64,000 bases of DNA from Caenorhabditis remanei (GCF_010183535.1 NC_071330.1:815217-879216); one strand, 5' to 3'; shown: positions 44,501 through 56,400, numbered from the stretch's first letter. The notes: generated from the letters alone by a model not told the origin. Program-made: numbers and translations.

Positions 44501-47500
44501 TCTTGAACCATCGCCTCATATCCATCCTCATCGTCTTCAATCTTCCGTTTCAACGAGGACTTTGACTCCGCCTCCTCTTTTATCTCCGCCTCCAACTCCT
44601 CCTTAATTTCTTTCAACGGTGAGCTGTCGTGATGTGGACCCTTGATGAGTTCTCTGACGTGATCGGGTACTTGAATCATTAAATGTTTCAACGAGGCCCA
44701 CGGTTTCACTTCAAACGGATCGTCTTTCGATCGGGAGATCAGTCGTTTGTCCGCTTTCTCGCAGACCGCCGACAAGTTGGTGTCCTTTTCGGAAAACGAC
44801 ATCTCCGCCGCCTTCTCACGCTCTTCTTTCTTCTGGAAACGGGGGATTATTAGAGGATAAAAGTGGGATGAGAACTGAGATGTCTGAGGCAGGAAAAAAT
44901 TTCGAAAATTCCGGAACTCTGAAATTTTTCGACATTATCATTTTCAAGACCCGGCCCGGTCCGAAGACCCGGCTTCAAAAAAAGGTACCTATTTTTTATC
45001 GAATTTTTTGGATTTTTTTTTGAAATTTCACATTAAAAATTTCAATTTTTTGATGCATAGCTATCTTTTGATTGAATTCTGAAGTATAGTCAAAAATTCG
45101 ACATTTTTTGGAAAATATTGAAAAAATTCAAATTTTCAGTTAAATTTTTTTCAGCCGGCCCGTTGCAAGTATGATCACCTCGAAACATTTGGGAGAGCAA
45201 AGTTATTCCGAAATGTTTTTTTCTTGGAAATCGGGAATTTCCGTTCCGCACATCCCTGGTTGGGTCAGGGGCTTGAAAAGGTGAAATACAGCTTTTAAAA
45301 CAATGTTTGAGTAGTTTTATCGTCAAAATGAGAGAATTTGGGGTAAAATTGATAGAAAATTGAGATTTTTGAGCAAAAAATACAATTTTCTGGAGCATTT
45401 TTCAATGTTAAAATCTTAATTTTGAGGCAGAAACTCAATTTTTGAGCTAACAATCCAGTTTTGGAGCTAAAAATCTTGTTTTTGAGTCGAAAATCTCATT
45501 TTCTGAGCCAGAAACTCAATTTTTAAGCCCGAAAATCAGATTTTAAGCTACAATTTAGTTTTGGAGCTAAAAATTTAGGTTTTGAGCCAGAAACTCAATT
45601 TTTGAGCCCTAAAATCAGATTTTGAGCTGAGAATCCAGTTTTCGAGCTGAAAATCTTGTTTTTGAGTCGAAAATCTCATTTTCTGAGCTAGAAGTTCTGA
45701 TTTTGAGCCAGAAACTCAACTTTGAGTCAAAAATCAAGTTTTGAGCTGAGAATCCAGTTTTTGAACTATAAATTGTGATTTTTGAGTCGAAAATCTAATT
45801 TTTGAGCCAGAAACCAATTTTTTGACCCCAAAATCAAATTTTGAGCTAAAAATCCAGTTTTCGAGATATAAATCTAGTTTTTGAGCCAAAAATGCCATTT
45901 TTGAGTTAAAAATCTGGATTTTGAATCAGAAATCTTGTTTTTGAGCCAAAAATATTATTTTGAGCTATAATCTAATCTTTAGAGCCAGAAATCTCGTTTG
46001 TGAGCTAGAAGCTCTGATTTTGAGCCAGAAACCTATTTTTTGAGCCAAAAATCTTATTTTTAAGCTCAAAAATCAGATTTTAAGCTACAATTTAGTTTTG
46101 GAGCTAAAAATCTCGTTTTTGAGTCGAAAATTTCATCTTTTGAGCTGAAAACTCCGGATTTCGATTTAGAGCCAAAAATTTCATAAAACATCAAATTTTC
46201 GTAATCTCAATCCTAGAATGCCCACCTTAAACAAGTTCTTCCTTATCTCCTCCATCAAATGGAACGTCGGACAGTCTCGAACAGTCAACCGATGCAACGA
46301 CGCCTTCAAATTAATCAAATTCGCGTAGGGCACCGTCCGTTCGCCATCCAATATCTGCAACATCGGCACGAGACCCCTCTGTTGAGTCTGTCGGCGTACC
46401 ATTGCTTGAATGAATTCGTAATATTGTGCACGCAACTCTTTGATCATCTCCTTATATTTGATATCTTCCGGCTTTTCAACTGGCTGGGGCGGCGGTGGCG
46501 CGGCGGCCGCAACGACGGCTTGCGGGTGGAGGAATGGTCCGTCTTGTTGTTGAGGGTGTTGTTGTTGTTGTTGTTGCATCTGTTGTTGTTGTTGTTGTTG
46601 TTGATGATGGAGTTGTTGTTGATGCTGCAACTGTTGTTGCTGCTGTTGTTGCAATTGTTGTTGTTGTTGTTGTTGCAAATGCATCTGTTGATTTTGTTGT
46701 TGTTGTTGATAGTATTGTTGTTGCTGTTGAAATTGTTGTTGTTGTTGGACGGAGGGTGGATTCGAGACAGACGCGGGACCATGCGATTCTGAAAGAGTGA
46801 GGTGGGAATTAGAATACTGAAAAATCCAAAAAAAAACTCTCAAAAAACGCGAATTTTCAGCTGCAAAAATGGTCAAAGGTGGTTTTCAGGGAATAAATCG
46901 TTCGGAAAATGCATAAAAACTTTGAAAAATTGGTGAAAAATCACTCTAAACACGTCATTTTGAAGACGAAATTGAAATATGAATCTTTTGTACTGAAAAT
47001 CGTCTGAAAATCGCTGAAAACAGCCCTTTTCGACCGATTTTTCTATATTTTCTCAGAATCCCATGGCTCATATTCATATTTCATGGGAATCCCCTTGAAA
47101 TTCTCAGCGTCAGATGCGATGAACTGTTAAAAATTGTCATTTCCAGTCGATTCCCAACCGCCGCGCGAAAATTGTTCCACCGTCAGTGTAACTCCGTTAA
47201 GAAGTAACTGACGATGGAAGAACATTCTGCTTGCAACATCTGGCCTAGAAACCCAAACTAAAAAGTTCGGTCATGGGTACACTGATCACTTTTATGCATG
47301 TTTCCGGCTGAAAATTCGTGTTTTTTGGGACGTTTTTCAGTGTTTTTCGAGTATAGTTTTAGGAATAGATCAGCTAAAAAGCGGCGGTGGTGGGAATCGA
47401 CTGGGAATGACAATTTTTAACAGTTTTCCGCATCTGACGCTGAGAATTTCAAGGGATTCTCATGGAATATGAATATGAGCCATGGGATTTTGAGAAAATA

Positions 47501-50500
47501 TGGAGAAATCGGTCGAAAAGGGCTGAAAATCAACTGAAAACCGATTTTTATACAAATATATTGATTTCAGAGCCACGTAGCGGATAGAAAAAGTGAGTTT
47601 TTGTTGTTTTTGATGCCAAAGGTCAGGACGTCGGGGGTTTAGGGGTTCTAAGATTGTTTGAAGCTCGAAATTATCGATTTTCGACTAAAAATTTCAGGTT
47701 TCCCCGAGTTTTTCTGTAATTTCCAGACTACAATAATAAAAATATGGTATAGATTTTTTCAGAAATGTTCTGAGCTTGAAAATTACTCAGTTTTGAGACT
47801 AAACTAGTGATTTTGATTTTCAGCCAAAAACACTCATTTGGAGCGTTTTTCAGCATTTTATTTCTGTAATTTTGGGAGGAAAAAACTGTTTTCAGCGATT
47901 TTCAGACAATTTTGAGTCCAAAAGATTCATATTTCTTATAAGAACGTTTCAGCTTCAAAATCACGTCTTTGAGGGTCTTTTTTGGCCAAATTTTCTCATT
48001 TTTCAACGTTTTCAGCTATTTTAATGTGTTTTCGGAGGAATTTTTCAAAAATCAAGCATTTTCAGTTTAAAAATGGTTAATGTTGAGCTATTTCATTTTT
48101 CACCAATGTTTCTGAAATTAGCTTCAAAATGCCGTATTTAGGGTCATTTTTGATTAATTTTTCACAATTTTCAGACATTTTCAGCTAAAAATGGTTCATT
48201 TTGAGCCATTTTTTCACCGATTTTCCTAAAATCAGCTTCAAAATGACGTTTTTAGAGTAATTTTTGACCTATTTTCACAATTTTAATGAATTTCATTTTG
48301 AGCTAAAAAAAAAGGTTCATTTTGTGCCATTTTTTACCGATTTTTCTGAAATCGGCTTCAAAATTCCGTATTTAGGGACATTTTTGACCAATTTTCACAA
48401 TTTTGATGAATTTCATTTTCAGCATAAAATTGAGTCATTTTGACCCGTTTTATCACCAATTTTCCTAAAATTCGCTTCAAAATGACATTTTCAGAGTAAT
48501 TTTTGACCAAATTTCACAATTTTGAGCCATTTTTCACCGATTTTCCTAAAATTAGCTTCAAAATCGCATTTTCAGAGTAATTTTTGATCTATTTTCACAA
48601 TTTTAATGAATTTCATTTTGAGATTAAAAAATGGTTCATTTTGAGCCATTTTTCACCGATTTTTCTGAAATCAGCTTCAAAATGCCATATTTTGGGTCAT
48701 TTTTGACAAATTTTTCCAATTTTAATGCATTTTCAGCTTTAAATTGACGTATTTGAGGTCATTTTTCCCAAATTTTCAGCAATTTTTATGTGTTTTCTAT
48801 GTGAGGAATTCTTTAAAAATCAAGCATTTTCAGCTTAAAATTGAGTCATATTTCCCCGATTTTCCTAAAAAAAAACTCACGAGGCGTCTGCGGCGGTTGC
48901 ATATGCTGTTGTTGCAAGTGTTGGGGCATTCCCCCTTGCATTCCACCACCCATTCCAGGATATCCAGGACCACTCATCCCCCGATATCCCCCAGAATTCT
49001 GTTGCTGCTGCTGCTGTTGATACTGTTGTTGCATTCTCATCTGTTGCTGCTGCTGAAGTGTCGTCCCCGGCGGGAATCTCATTCCAGCACCACCACCTTG
49101 TTGTTGGTGTTGCTGTTGCTGTTGTTGTTGCTGAGCCATGAGTGCTCTCTGCTTCTGAATCTCCATCATTTTCTTCTTCTCCGCCACACTCATTCCAGCG
49201 CCAGGCGGTGGCAGTTGTGGTGGTGGCATCCGATTCGATGACGACGACGACGACATCTGAATCTCACTCGGATTCCCACTGACTCCGCCCATCTGTTGTT
49301 GAGACGGTTGTTGCGGTGGACCAACTCCGCCCCCACCACCACCACCACCTCCCTGTTGCTGTTGCTGCATTCTCTGCTGTTGTTGAACGCATTGCTGATT
49401 GTATTTGTTGTACGACGACTGGATTTTCTCATTCAACAAGTGAATCTCGTTTTGGAATTGGGCCGTAGAGATTTGGCCTGCTTGGAGCATGTTGTGCAGC
49501 TGTTGCGACCGTACTGTTTGGTATTGTTGCAGTTGGATCTGGAACAATTGTGAAATTAGTCGTGTCTGGTGCACCTTCGACGCGTTTTTTAATAAAAAAT
49601 TCGGAATTTTCGTCACGTTGTAGAATCAGGTGTGCCTTTCGGCGCGTTTGATCAGCCATCAAGTTGCTCACAGATTGATTACTACTGGCGTGCCTTTGAC
49701 GCGTTTCCATCAAACAGAGAGCTCCTTATATTGAGCAGCTGGCGCACGTTCGGCGCGTATTAGTACAGAGTCCCTGAACATTCTAATTGATTTCGCGAAA
49801 TCAAAACTTCAGAATCCAGAAATTTCAAAATCTGAGAAATCTGGCGCACCTTTGACGCGTTTTAGAAATGGAACTGGTTACAGGAATACATCCTCGAATC
49901 GTCCGAAATTTAGGATTTTGAGTAGTCTGGCGCATCTTTGACGCGTTTCTATTATGAATTCTTATATTCTGTCCCAGAGATGGATGCTATCGATCCACAT
50001 GTGACAGTCTAGAATGTCTGGCGCACCTTCGACGCGTTTTTTAATAAAAAATTCGGAATTTGTGTCACGTTTTAGAATCAGGTGTGCCTTTCGGCGCGTT
50101 TGATCAGCCATCAGGATGCCCACAGATTGATTACTTCTGGCGTGCCTTTGACGCGTTTCCATCAAAAAAAGAGCTCATTTTTTGAGCATCTGGCGCACCT
50201 TTGGCGCGTATCAGTAGGAAATAATTTCTGATTTTACGAATTCAGAGATCCTGAACATTTTAGTTCTTGATTCCGCGAAATCAAAACTTCAGAATCCAGA
50301 AATTTTGGGATCTAAGAAATCTGGCGCACTTTCGACGCGTTTCAGAAATGGAACTGCCTACAGTAATACACCCAGGAATCGTCCGAAATTTAGGATTTTG
50401 AGCCGGCTGGCGCATCTTTGACGCGTTTCTTTTATGAATTCTTGTATTCTGTCCCAGAGATGGATGCTATCGATCCACATGTGACAGTCTAGAATGTCTG

Positions 50501-52359
50501 GCGCACCTTCGATGCGTTTCTCCCGTAAATTCCCACATTGCGTCTCACAGAACTGCGCAGATGACGGATGTTTTCGATCCAAAGTGTCTGGCGTGTCGTT
50601 TGGCGCGTTTTGGACATCCGGGCTTTGGGATCAATGCTCTGTGGACATTCAGACCATACAGGAATCAGGACAGACAGAAAACTAGTTCAAAACTGCGTCT
50701 CTAGAACCGATTTGAACCAAAAATAAGCAGAAAATCGCTAAAATTTCCTAGAAATCACTGAAAACCGTGAACCTCACCTTTAATTCTTGTAAAGTTTTCG
50801 GACGTCGTGAAGCTTGTGTTTTAACACCAGACGGAGCGGGATTTCTAGCCGTGGAATTCATGGTTAGAACCTATATGACGAGGGAGGAATCGATAGCTCA
50901 CGTATTCACAGTATGTAACAATTGGAATGAGTGAATGAGTCTATCTCTGTGTGCAACTGGAAATGACCAGACTATTGCGCGCGCGCGCGTTTTCTCTGTC
51001 TCGTCTCTCACCGTCTCCACTACGTCCACACTATTTCTTCTCTCGGTTGCTCATTTGCATAGAGAGAGAGGACAGGTTGAAAGAGAGAGATTATTATCAG
51101 ATTGCTAATGAGTGAGAGTGAAGAGGATTAAGGGGATTCCCCTCGGGGGTGATCATAGTCCATTTTCATCAGATATTTCATAATTCTAGAAGTTTCTAGA
51201 ATTTGAGCAACCTGACTGGCGCGCCGTTGGCACGGAGCTGAGGTAGTATTGAGGACTTGCTCTAGAAAAACCTAGCTGGCGCGCCTTTGGCGCATAGCTC
51301 AAATCACGACTCATGAGACTTCAGGTAGACCTCGACTATGATCAGATATGAGACTGGCGCGCTTTTGGCGCATTTTATAGGTTTCGTTTCGAAAAGATTC
51401 AAGATATCTGGCATTGTGAAGCCCTGATCTACCTTCCAGATTGGATTGAGGCTGGCGCACGTCAGACGCGTTTTGGCACCCCTGCTCGAATCAGGCGTGC
51501 CTTTCGGCGCGTTTGATCAGCCATCAGGATGCTCACAGATTGATTACTACTGGCGTGCCTTTGACGCGTTTCTTTCAAACAGAGAGCTCCTTATATTGAG
51601 CAGCTGGCGCACCGTTGACGCGTAATTTTACGAATTCAGATCTCCTGAACCACGTGGAGATTTCCACGAAAGTCAGAAACCTGAACTCCAGAATCCAGAA
51701 AATTTCGGGATCTGAGAAATCTGGCGCACCTTCGACGCGTTAAAGAAATGGAACAGACTACAGTATACCCTCGAATCGTCCAAAATTTAAGAATCTGAGT
51801 AGTCTGGCGCATCTTTGACGCGTTTCTTTTATGAATTCAGATATTCTGATGCTATCGATCCAAAGTGTCTGGCGCACCTTTGACGCGATGTAGACATCCA
51901 GAATTTGAGACACACAGATAGAGCTCATCTCAATGAGAAACGGAAATCCGGACACAATTTTTATGTCTGGCGCGCCTTGGGACGCGTTTTTGGCATCTGA
52001 ATCGTTTGAATTCAGGGGTCCTGGAAAGCTGGCGCTCCTTTGTGGCGGGATTTTCGAAAAATTTAGGAATCTAGGCGGGTCTGGCGCGCCTTTGGCGCGT
52101 TTTCAAGTGGAAACGGCTTTAATTCAGAGATCCTGAATCGCGGGGGCGGTAGAAGTTTCGGAAATTTTTCCAAAAACTGAGAAGTCTGGCGCGTCTTCGG
52201 CGCGTTTTAAGGTAATTTTTTTGGTGAATTTTCAGCTCTTACCTTATGCTGTGCATGATGTTGTGTCGAGAATCCCGTCGGCTGGGGGAACTGATTCATT
52301 CCTGGACCTCCGGACCCTCCGTACATTCCCCCTTGTGGTGGTCCGCCGAAATTCTGCAT
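41507..52359 (-). CDS. Glutamine-rich Mediator protein, MED15-like
   Basis: Predicted coding exons (minus order) are 52243-52359, 48881-49538, 46226-46788, 44416-44832, 42869-43262 and 41507-41628. All phases fit and the product is about 756 residues. A Gly/Pro-rich start (MQNFGGPPQGGMYGG) precedes a coiled-coil-like IQLQQYQTVRSQQLHNMLQA. Long poly-Gln tracts with Gly/Pro follow. Then come a helical block (EDIKYKEMIKELRAQYYEFI), an acidic linker (KEIKEELEAEIKEEAESKSS) and a C-terminal domain: WIIPPKARDELIELSNW, INPLRISLPNNYPASP. The latter resembles the MED15 C-terminus (PL..S+P..YPA). MED15 is a tail subunit of Mediator that contacts activators. The usual N-terminal KIX domain is not encoded here. 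An extra conserved-looking exon (50779-50870) is out of frame; see findings. It could instead be another Gln-rich cofactor. Confidence 0.65.
41629..42868. repeat. Repeat-filled last intron of the MED15-like gene
   Basis: It contains a MITE of the TACAACTGCGCTCCACCGAA family (41745-41855) in reverse, followed by a palindromic tract (about 41850-42220). In that tract CGAATTTGACTGTAATTCGG returns inverted as CGAATTACAGTCGAGTTCG. Four GCGC motifs lie at 42416, 42459 (reversed), 42613 and 42703. GAGAGAGTATCGGTGAGAGA near 42310 returns inverted near 42815-42835. Confidence 0.6.
43370..43830. repeat. Cyclic array of AGCTCAAAAA-type units
   Basis: About twenty units of roughly 20 bases, each like TTTTTAGCTCAAAAACTAGA or TTTTTGGCTCAAAAATGAGA, follow head to tail in the intron upstream of exon 43262. 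A block at 43310-43350 (ACGAATTTTTGAGTTTTCTA) is repeated at 43722-43745. Confidence 0.65.
45400..46180. repeat. Cyclic array of TTTTGAGCYRAAAATC units
   Basis: Some thirty-five units of roughly 20 bases such as TTTTGAGCCAGAAACTCAAT and TTTGGAGCTAAAAATCTTGT alternate in the intron between the exons at 44832 and 46226. Higher-order blocks recur (TTTGGAGCTAAAAATC near 45450, 45555 and 46097). The same idea, reversed in strand, occurs at 43370-43830. Confidence 0.65.
46440..46760. repeat. CAG/CAA trinucleotide tract (poly-Gln coding)
   Basis: Within exon 46226-46788, the minus strand reads almost only CAA and CAG codons with scattered CAT/CAC, giving Gln and His runs. The plus strand therefore shows TTG/CTG repeats, and its apparent leucine-rich frames are shadows. 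CAA interruptions are frequent, which tends to stabilise length. Confidence 0.85.
47025..47525. repeat. Long palindrome in MED15-like intron
   Basis: Arms of about 140 bp (47025-47165 and 47381-47525). CCTTTTCGACCGATTTTTCT and CCATGGCTCATATTCATATT, then ATTCTCAGCGTCAGATGCG, on the left return as inverted blocks on the right with few differences. The spacer has TAACTCCGTTAAGAAGTAAC. Very close arms suggest a young element. Confidence 0.75.
47930..48860. repeat. Tandem array of about 110-120-bp units
   Basis: Units run GAGCCATTTTTCACCGATTT, then TTCTGAAATCAGCTTCAAAA, then GACGTTTTTAGAGTAATTTTTGACC-like sequence ending CACAATTTTAATGAATTTC. About seven degenerate copies follow head to tail in the same intron. 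Confidence 0.65.
49560..50620. repeat. CTGGCGCACCTTTGACGCG cluster A with tandem duplication
   Basis: Roughly fifteen reversed-motif copies at spacings of 40-110 bp in the first large intron of the MED15-like gene. The block from GGCGCACCTTCGACGCGTTT (49570) to ATTCTTATATTCTGTCCCAG (49978) recurs from 50022 to 50458 with small changes, showing a duplication of about 445 bp. Confidence 0.7.
50779..50870 (-). pseudogene. Out-of-frame exon-like segment of the MED15-like gene
   Basis: On the minus strand ATATAG precedes GTTCTAACC-ATG and reads MNSTARNPAPSGVK. The last third, in another frame, reads QASRRPKTLQELK and joins in phase to the next exon (IQLQQYQ) through a good donor (AAG/GTGAGG). As printed, the two halves differ by one base at the run TTAAACAC (about 50820), and each frame hits a TAA. 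Either a one-base loss (real or in assembly) or an unused exon explains this. Confidence 0.5.
50880..51120 (-). promoter_or_regulatory. Possible internal promoter of the MED15-like gene
   Basis: Upstream (minus sense) of the ATG at 50861 lies a stretch unlike the neighbouring introns. It has a (GC)n run GCGCGCGCGCG near 50978, GTCTCGTCTCTCACCGTCTC, ATTTGCATAGAGAGAGAGGA, and repeated GAGTGA. GAGA-rich and GC-alternating sequence is common in Caenorhabditis promoters. This is inference. Confidence 0.35.
51210..52210. repeat. CTGGCGCRCCTTTGGCGCG cluster B
   Basis: About fourteen copies of the motif in the reversed orientation, most separated by 50-110 bp. Linkers such as TGATCAGCCATCAGGATGC and AGAAATGGAACTG are shared with cluster A, so whole motif-plus-linker blocks have been copied. 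Confidence 0.7.
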
Positions 52360-53441
52360 TCTTTTTCTCCGGTAAAAAGTGAATTGATGCGATTAAAACC
52401 CTGAAAAATGATTTTTTTCTAAATCTGTCTGAAAGTGAGAAAAATATGAAGATAGATATATAAAATCGGTGATTTTCAACCGAAAATTGGATAAAAATGA
52501 GAGTAAATAAGATAAAATAACGATTTTTTGGTTCAAAAATTGGGAAAAATAACAGTAATCAACAACAATTTAAAAAAAACTTCAACTGGGAAAAAAAACA
52601 AGAAACATTTAAAAAATAACTTGAAAATAATAGAGAAAAATGAGGATTTTTGGGCGGAAAAATGAGATTTTAAGAGGTTTTTCGAGTGAAAAATGATAAA
52701 TTTCAAGAAAAAATTAGACATCCGGACATTCAGAGAGACAGACAGACCCCAAAATCAGAAAAACTAGATGTCTGGCGTGCCGTTGGCGCGTTTGGAGGAA
52801 TTGGGAAATCGGTGTCTGTCTGTGTATCTGCATGTCGGAAATTCAAATTTTGAGAAAAAAAAACTGGAAATCTGGAAATCCAGACACACAGACAGACGCA
52901 GTTACCTACTGGCGCACGTTTGACGCGTTTTTAGATACAAAATTGTGTAAAATATGTCTTGAAATCGAGTATTTTTGATTAAAAACTTCGTCTGGCGCAC
53001 CTTAGACGCGTTTTCAAATTTTCAACAGTTAGAAAGTGTAAAAAAAGTGAAAAACGCTTGAATTTCAATAAATTTTTTTGGCTAAACTTTTTGTCTGGCG
53101 CACCTCAGGCGCGTTTTTAGAGTAAAAAATTTCGAGAAATTGCATTAAAAGTAGATTTTCAGCCGAAAAACTTGAAAAAATTTCTCTGGGGTACCTCGGA
53201 GGCGTTTTTGAAATAGAAAAATGTTTTGAAACCGCAATTTTGAATTTCAGTTTTTAAAAAAGTCGTCTGGCGCACCTCAGACGCGTATTAAAGCTCGTTT
53301 TTAAGCAAAAAGTCATAAAAAACATGAAAAAGTACTGATTTTCTGTCAGAATTTCAGATTCTGCCGCTAAAAATACCAAATTTTCACTGAAAAACCCTCA
53401 AAAATCTCCTTCGAACAAAAAAACAACAAAAAAAACAGGAT
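52360..53441. other. Intergenic between MPP10 and the MED15-like gene
   Basis: No gene is seen. CATTTTTCAG just above 52400 (minus sense) precedes the ATG at 52359 and looks like a spliced-leader acceptor; the sequence between has an in-frame stop, so it is 5' UTR. GCGC motifs lie near 52770, 52910, 52992, 53096, 53187 and 53271. Related linkers and motifs recur at 58600-59170 in an MPP10 intron. Confidence 0.5.
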
Positions 53442-56400
53442 CTACAACTTGATAGCAGCCGAGTTCTTATCGGTCTTCTCCCTCTTCACAACTCTCTTCT
53501 TGATCTTTTTCGTCACCGCACCGTCCTTCTTCTCCATCTGAACAGTCTCCTGAAGTTTCGCAAAAAAGTTCGAACTCTTGATCTTCTGTCCCTTATCTCC
53601 CTTATCTTTTCCCCGTTCCGCCTTCTCTCTCTTCGCCGCTTTTTGCTCTCCGAACACTGTTTCCTCGCCGAATTTCGCGAGCATCGATCGTTGTTTCGAC
53701 TTCTTTTGACGTCGTTCACGTGCTCGATCCGTCGCGTCTCTCTCCTCTTTGCTCTTTTCCATTGATCTCATCTTCTTCGTCACTTCTTCTGGAGCCATTA
53801 GCTGGGCTTCCGTTGACGCGGTCATACCGACTTCTTCGACACGGAGCGCCGCCATGTTGGAGACGACACGCACTTCTTCACGTGCTTGATCCGGTTTGTA
53901 TTCGAAGTGAGTCAGCGCGTCGATTAGTCTGCAAAACTTCGAGTTCTTAAAGATTTTTCAAATCTGGCGTGCCTTCGGCGCGTTTGCATATCTGATTTTA
54001 GTCGAAAATTGGGATTTTTTAGTGAAAAAACAAAAATTATTACTTGAAAACTGTGATTTTTGATCGAAAAATTGAGATTTTCCGGCTGTCTGGCGTGCCT
54101 TTGACGCGCTACAGCTCTGATTTCGAGATTTCACAAGTCTGGCGTGCCTTCGCCGCGTCTCAACAACTTATTTTAGTCAAAAATTGGGATTTTTTGTGAA
54201 AAATCTTGAGTTTTTAATTGGAAACTGTGATTTTTGATCGAAAAATTGAGATTTTTCGCCTGTCTGGCGTATCTTTGACGCGCTACAGCTCTGATTTCGG
54301 GATTTTTTGAAGAAATGAGAATATTTAGTCGAAAATCCGAAAATTTCATGGAAAAGCTTCTTATTTTCGGTAGAAAATCATAGTTTAGAGAAATCTGGAC
54401 ATCTGGACACACAGAGAGACTTCAAATTAAAAAAAAATTAAGTTGTCTGGCGTGACGTTGACGCGTTTCTCACTTTTTCAAAAATCTGGACATCTGGAAG
54501 TATTGACACACAGTCAGACTCGCAGATCTATCAATACTGAATATCTGGCGCACCTCAGGCGCGTTTTTCTCAGTAGAATCTCTGCATTTTTTCTTCAGTA
54601 GAATCTCAGCATTTTTCGACGCGCCTGGCGTGACGTTGACGCGTTTTTTCACTTTTTATAGCGTTTTTAGTTGAAAATCCCTGAATGTTGTATTTTTGTC
54701 TTAAAAAGCTCCTGGGATGCGGTTCAGATCAAAAATCCTAGAAAAAAGCGAACAAAAGTCAAATCTGGCGTGTCTTCGACGCGTTTTTGATGTAGAAAAT
54801 TAAAGAAAAACTCATAGTTGTCAAGGCCCGGGCCGGGCCGGTAGAAAATTTTCAAGGCCCGGCTTCAAAAAACGACCCTTTTTTTTCCAATTTTTTTTAA
54901 TTTTTCATCGGAAATGTGACCATTTTTGACTATTTTTCAGAATTTCTTCTAATTCTGACTGATAGTCGAAAATGTGACTTTTTCGTAAAAAAATTCAAAA
55001 AAGTTGAAAAAATTTGAAAATTTGACTTTCGCGCCAATTTGCTTGGGCCTTCGGGCCGGCCCGGGCCGGGCCTTGACAACTATGGAAAAACTCTAACTTT
55101 TAACTAAAAACGTTCTACTTTTTCATTTTGATAGAAAAATAGGATTTTTGTGTCTGGCGTGACATTGACGCGTTTTTTACCCATTTTTTCAGTTGAAAAT
55201 TATCTGGCGCACCTCAGGCTCATTTCAGAACAGAAATCTTATTTCAATGACAAAAAATGAACATTTTGTTAGATTTTCAAGCAAAACCCGTATTTTAATG
55301 TGTCTGGCGTGACGTTGACGCGTTTTTTACCCATTTTCAGCGATTTTTAGTTAAAAATCCCCGAATTTTGTACGTAAGAAACAAAAGTCAAATCTGGCGT
55401 GTCTTCGACGCGTTTTTGATGTAGAAAATTTGAGAAAAACTCTAACTTTTAACTAGAAACGTTCTATTTTCTCATTTTGTTAGAAAAAAAATGGACTTTT
55501 TGTTAAATTTCCAGACAAAACTCTGCTGTTTACGACGAGTCTGGCGTGACGTTGACGCGTTTTTTACCCATTTCCAGCGATTTTTAGTTGAAAATCCACG
55601 AATTTCGTACCTAAAAAGGTCTCGCATCTTGGTCTTAATCGTTTCATGCGCGGGATTCTCCACTTTTTTTCCATCCTCCACATTTCCAGTGGCCTTATCG
55701 AATTCCTTCTCATAGACCTCCGCCAACGACGTCTTCTGGTTCATGACATTCTCGATGGCTTGGGTCTCGAATTTGGCACCTTTCGCCTCGACTTTCTTCA
55801 CCCGAATGACGTCATCCCACGCCTTATCCTTGATTCTCTGTTTGATGAGACTCTCGAGACGATCAGTGAACTCTTCGGTCACTTCTGGAGCTCTCTTCGA
55901 GCCGTGATCGAAATCCACGTGTTTCTCGAGAAGCGTATTCTCCTCACGTTGATCGGCGGCCACTTCTCCTGAGAGTTCCCATGATTTCGGCGCGAGATTC
56001 TCCTCTTCCAGCTTGGAAATTCGCTCTTTCATCTTATTCTGACGCTTTTCGAATCCCGATTCTTCACGTTTCTCTTCCAATTCGGCACCCAAAAGGACTG
56101 GATGATCTCCGACGTCTTCTTCCTCATCATCCACGTCTTCTTCTTCTTCAATCTCTTCATCGTCAACGTCTTCTTCTGGCTCCTCCTCATCCATAGCGAA
56201 ACGGACTCGTTTCTTCTGGTTTTTGCTGGAAAAATGGGATTTTTTGATTAAACGGGTTGAAAATAATCTCAAAAAGTGACAAAACTTCACATTTTTCAGA
56301 TAAAAATAAGATATTCAGCTCGAAAATGTAGAAAGAACAAAATTTCAAACAAAAAATAGGGATTTTTCGGTGAAACGAGCTGAAAATGAAAATTTTCGAT

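Noticed and set aside
46259..46800. Plus-strand leucine- and valine-rich frames
   Set aside because: They are antisense shadows of the poly-Gln exon of the minus-strand gene.
48744..49553. Plus-strand frames rich in Leu opposite exon 48881-49538
   Set aside because: These are also shadows of CAG/CAA codons; no splice structure supports them.
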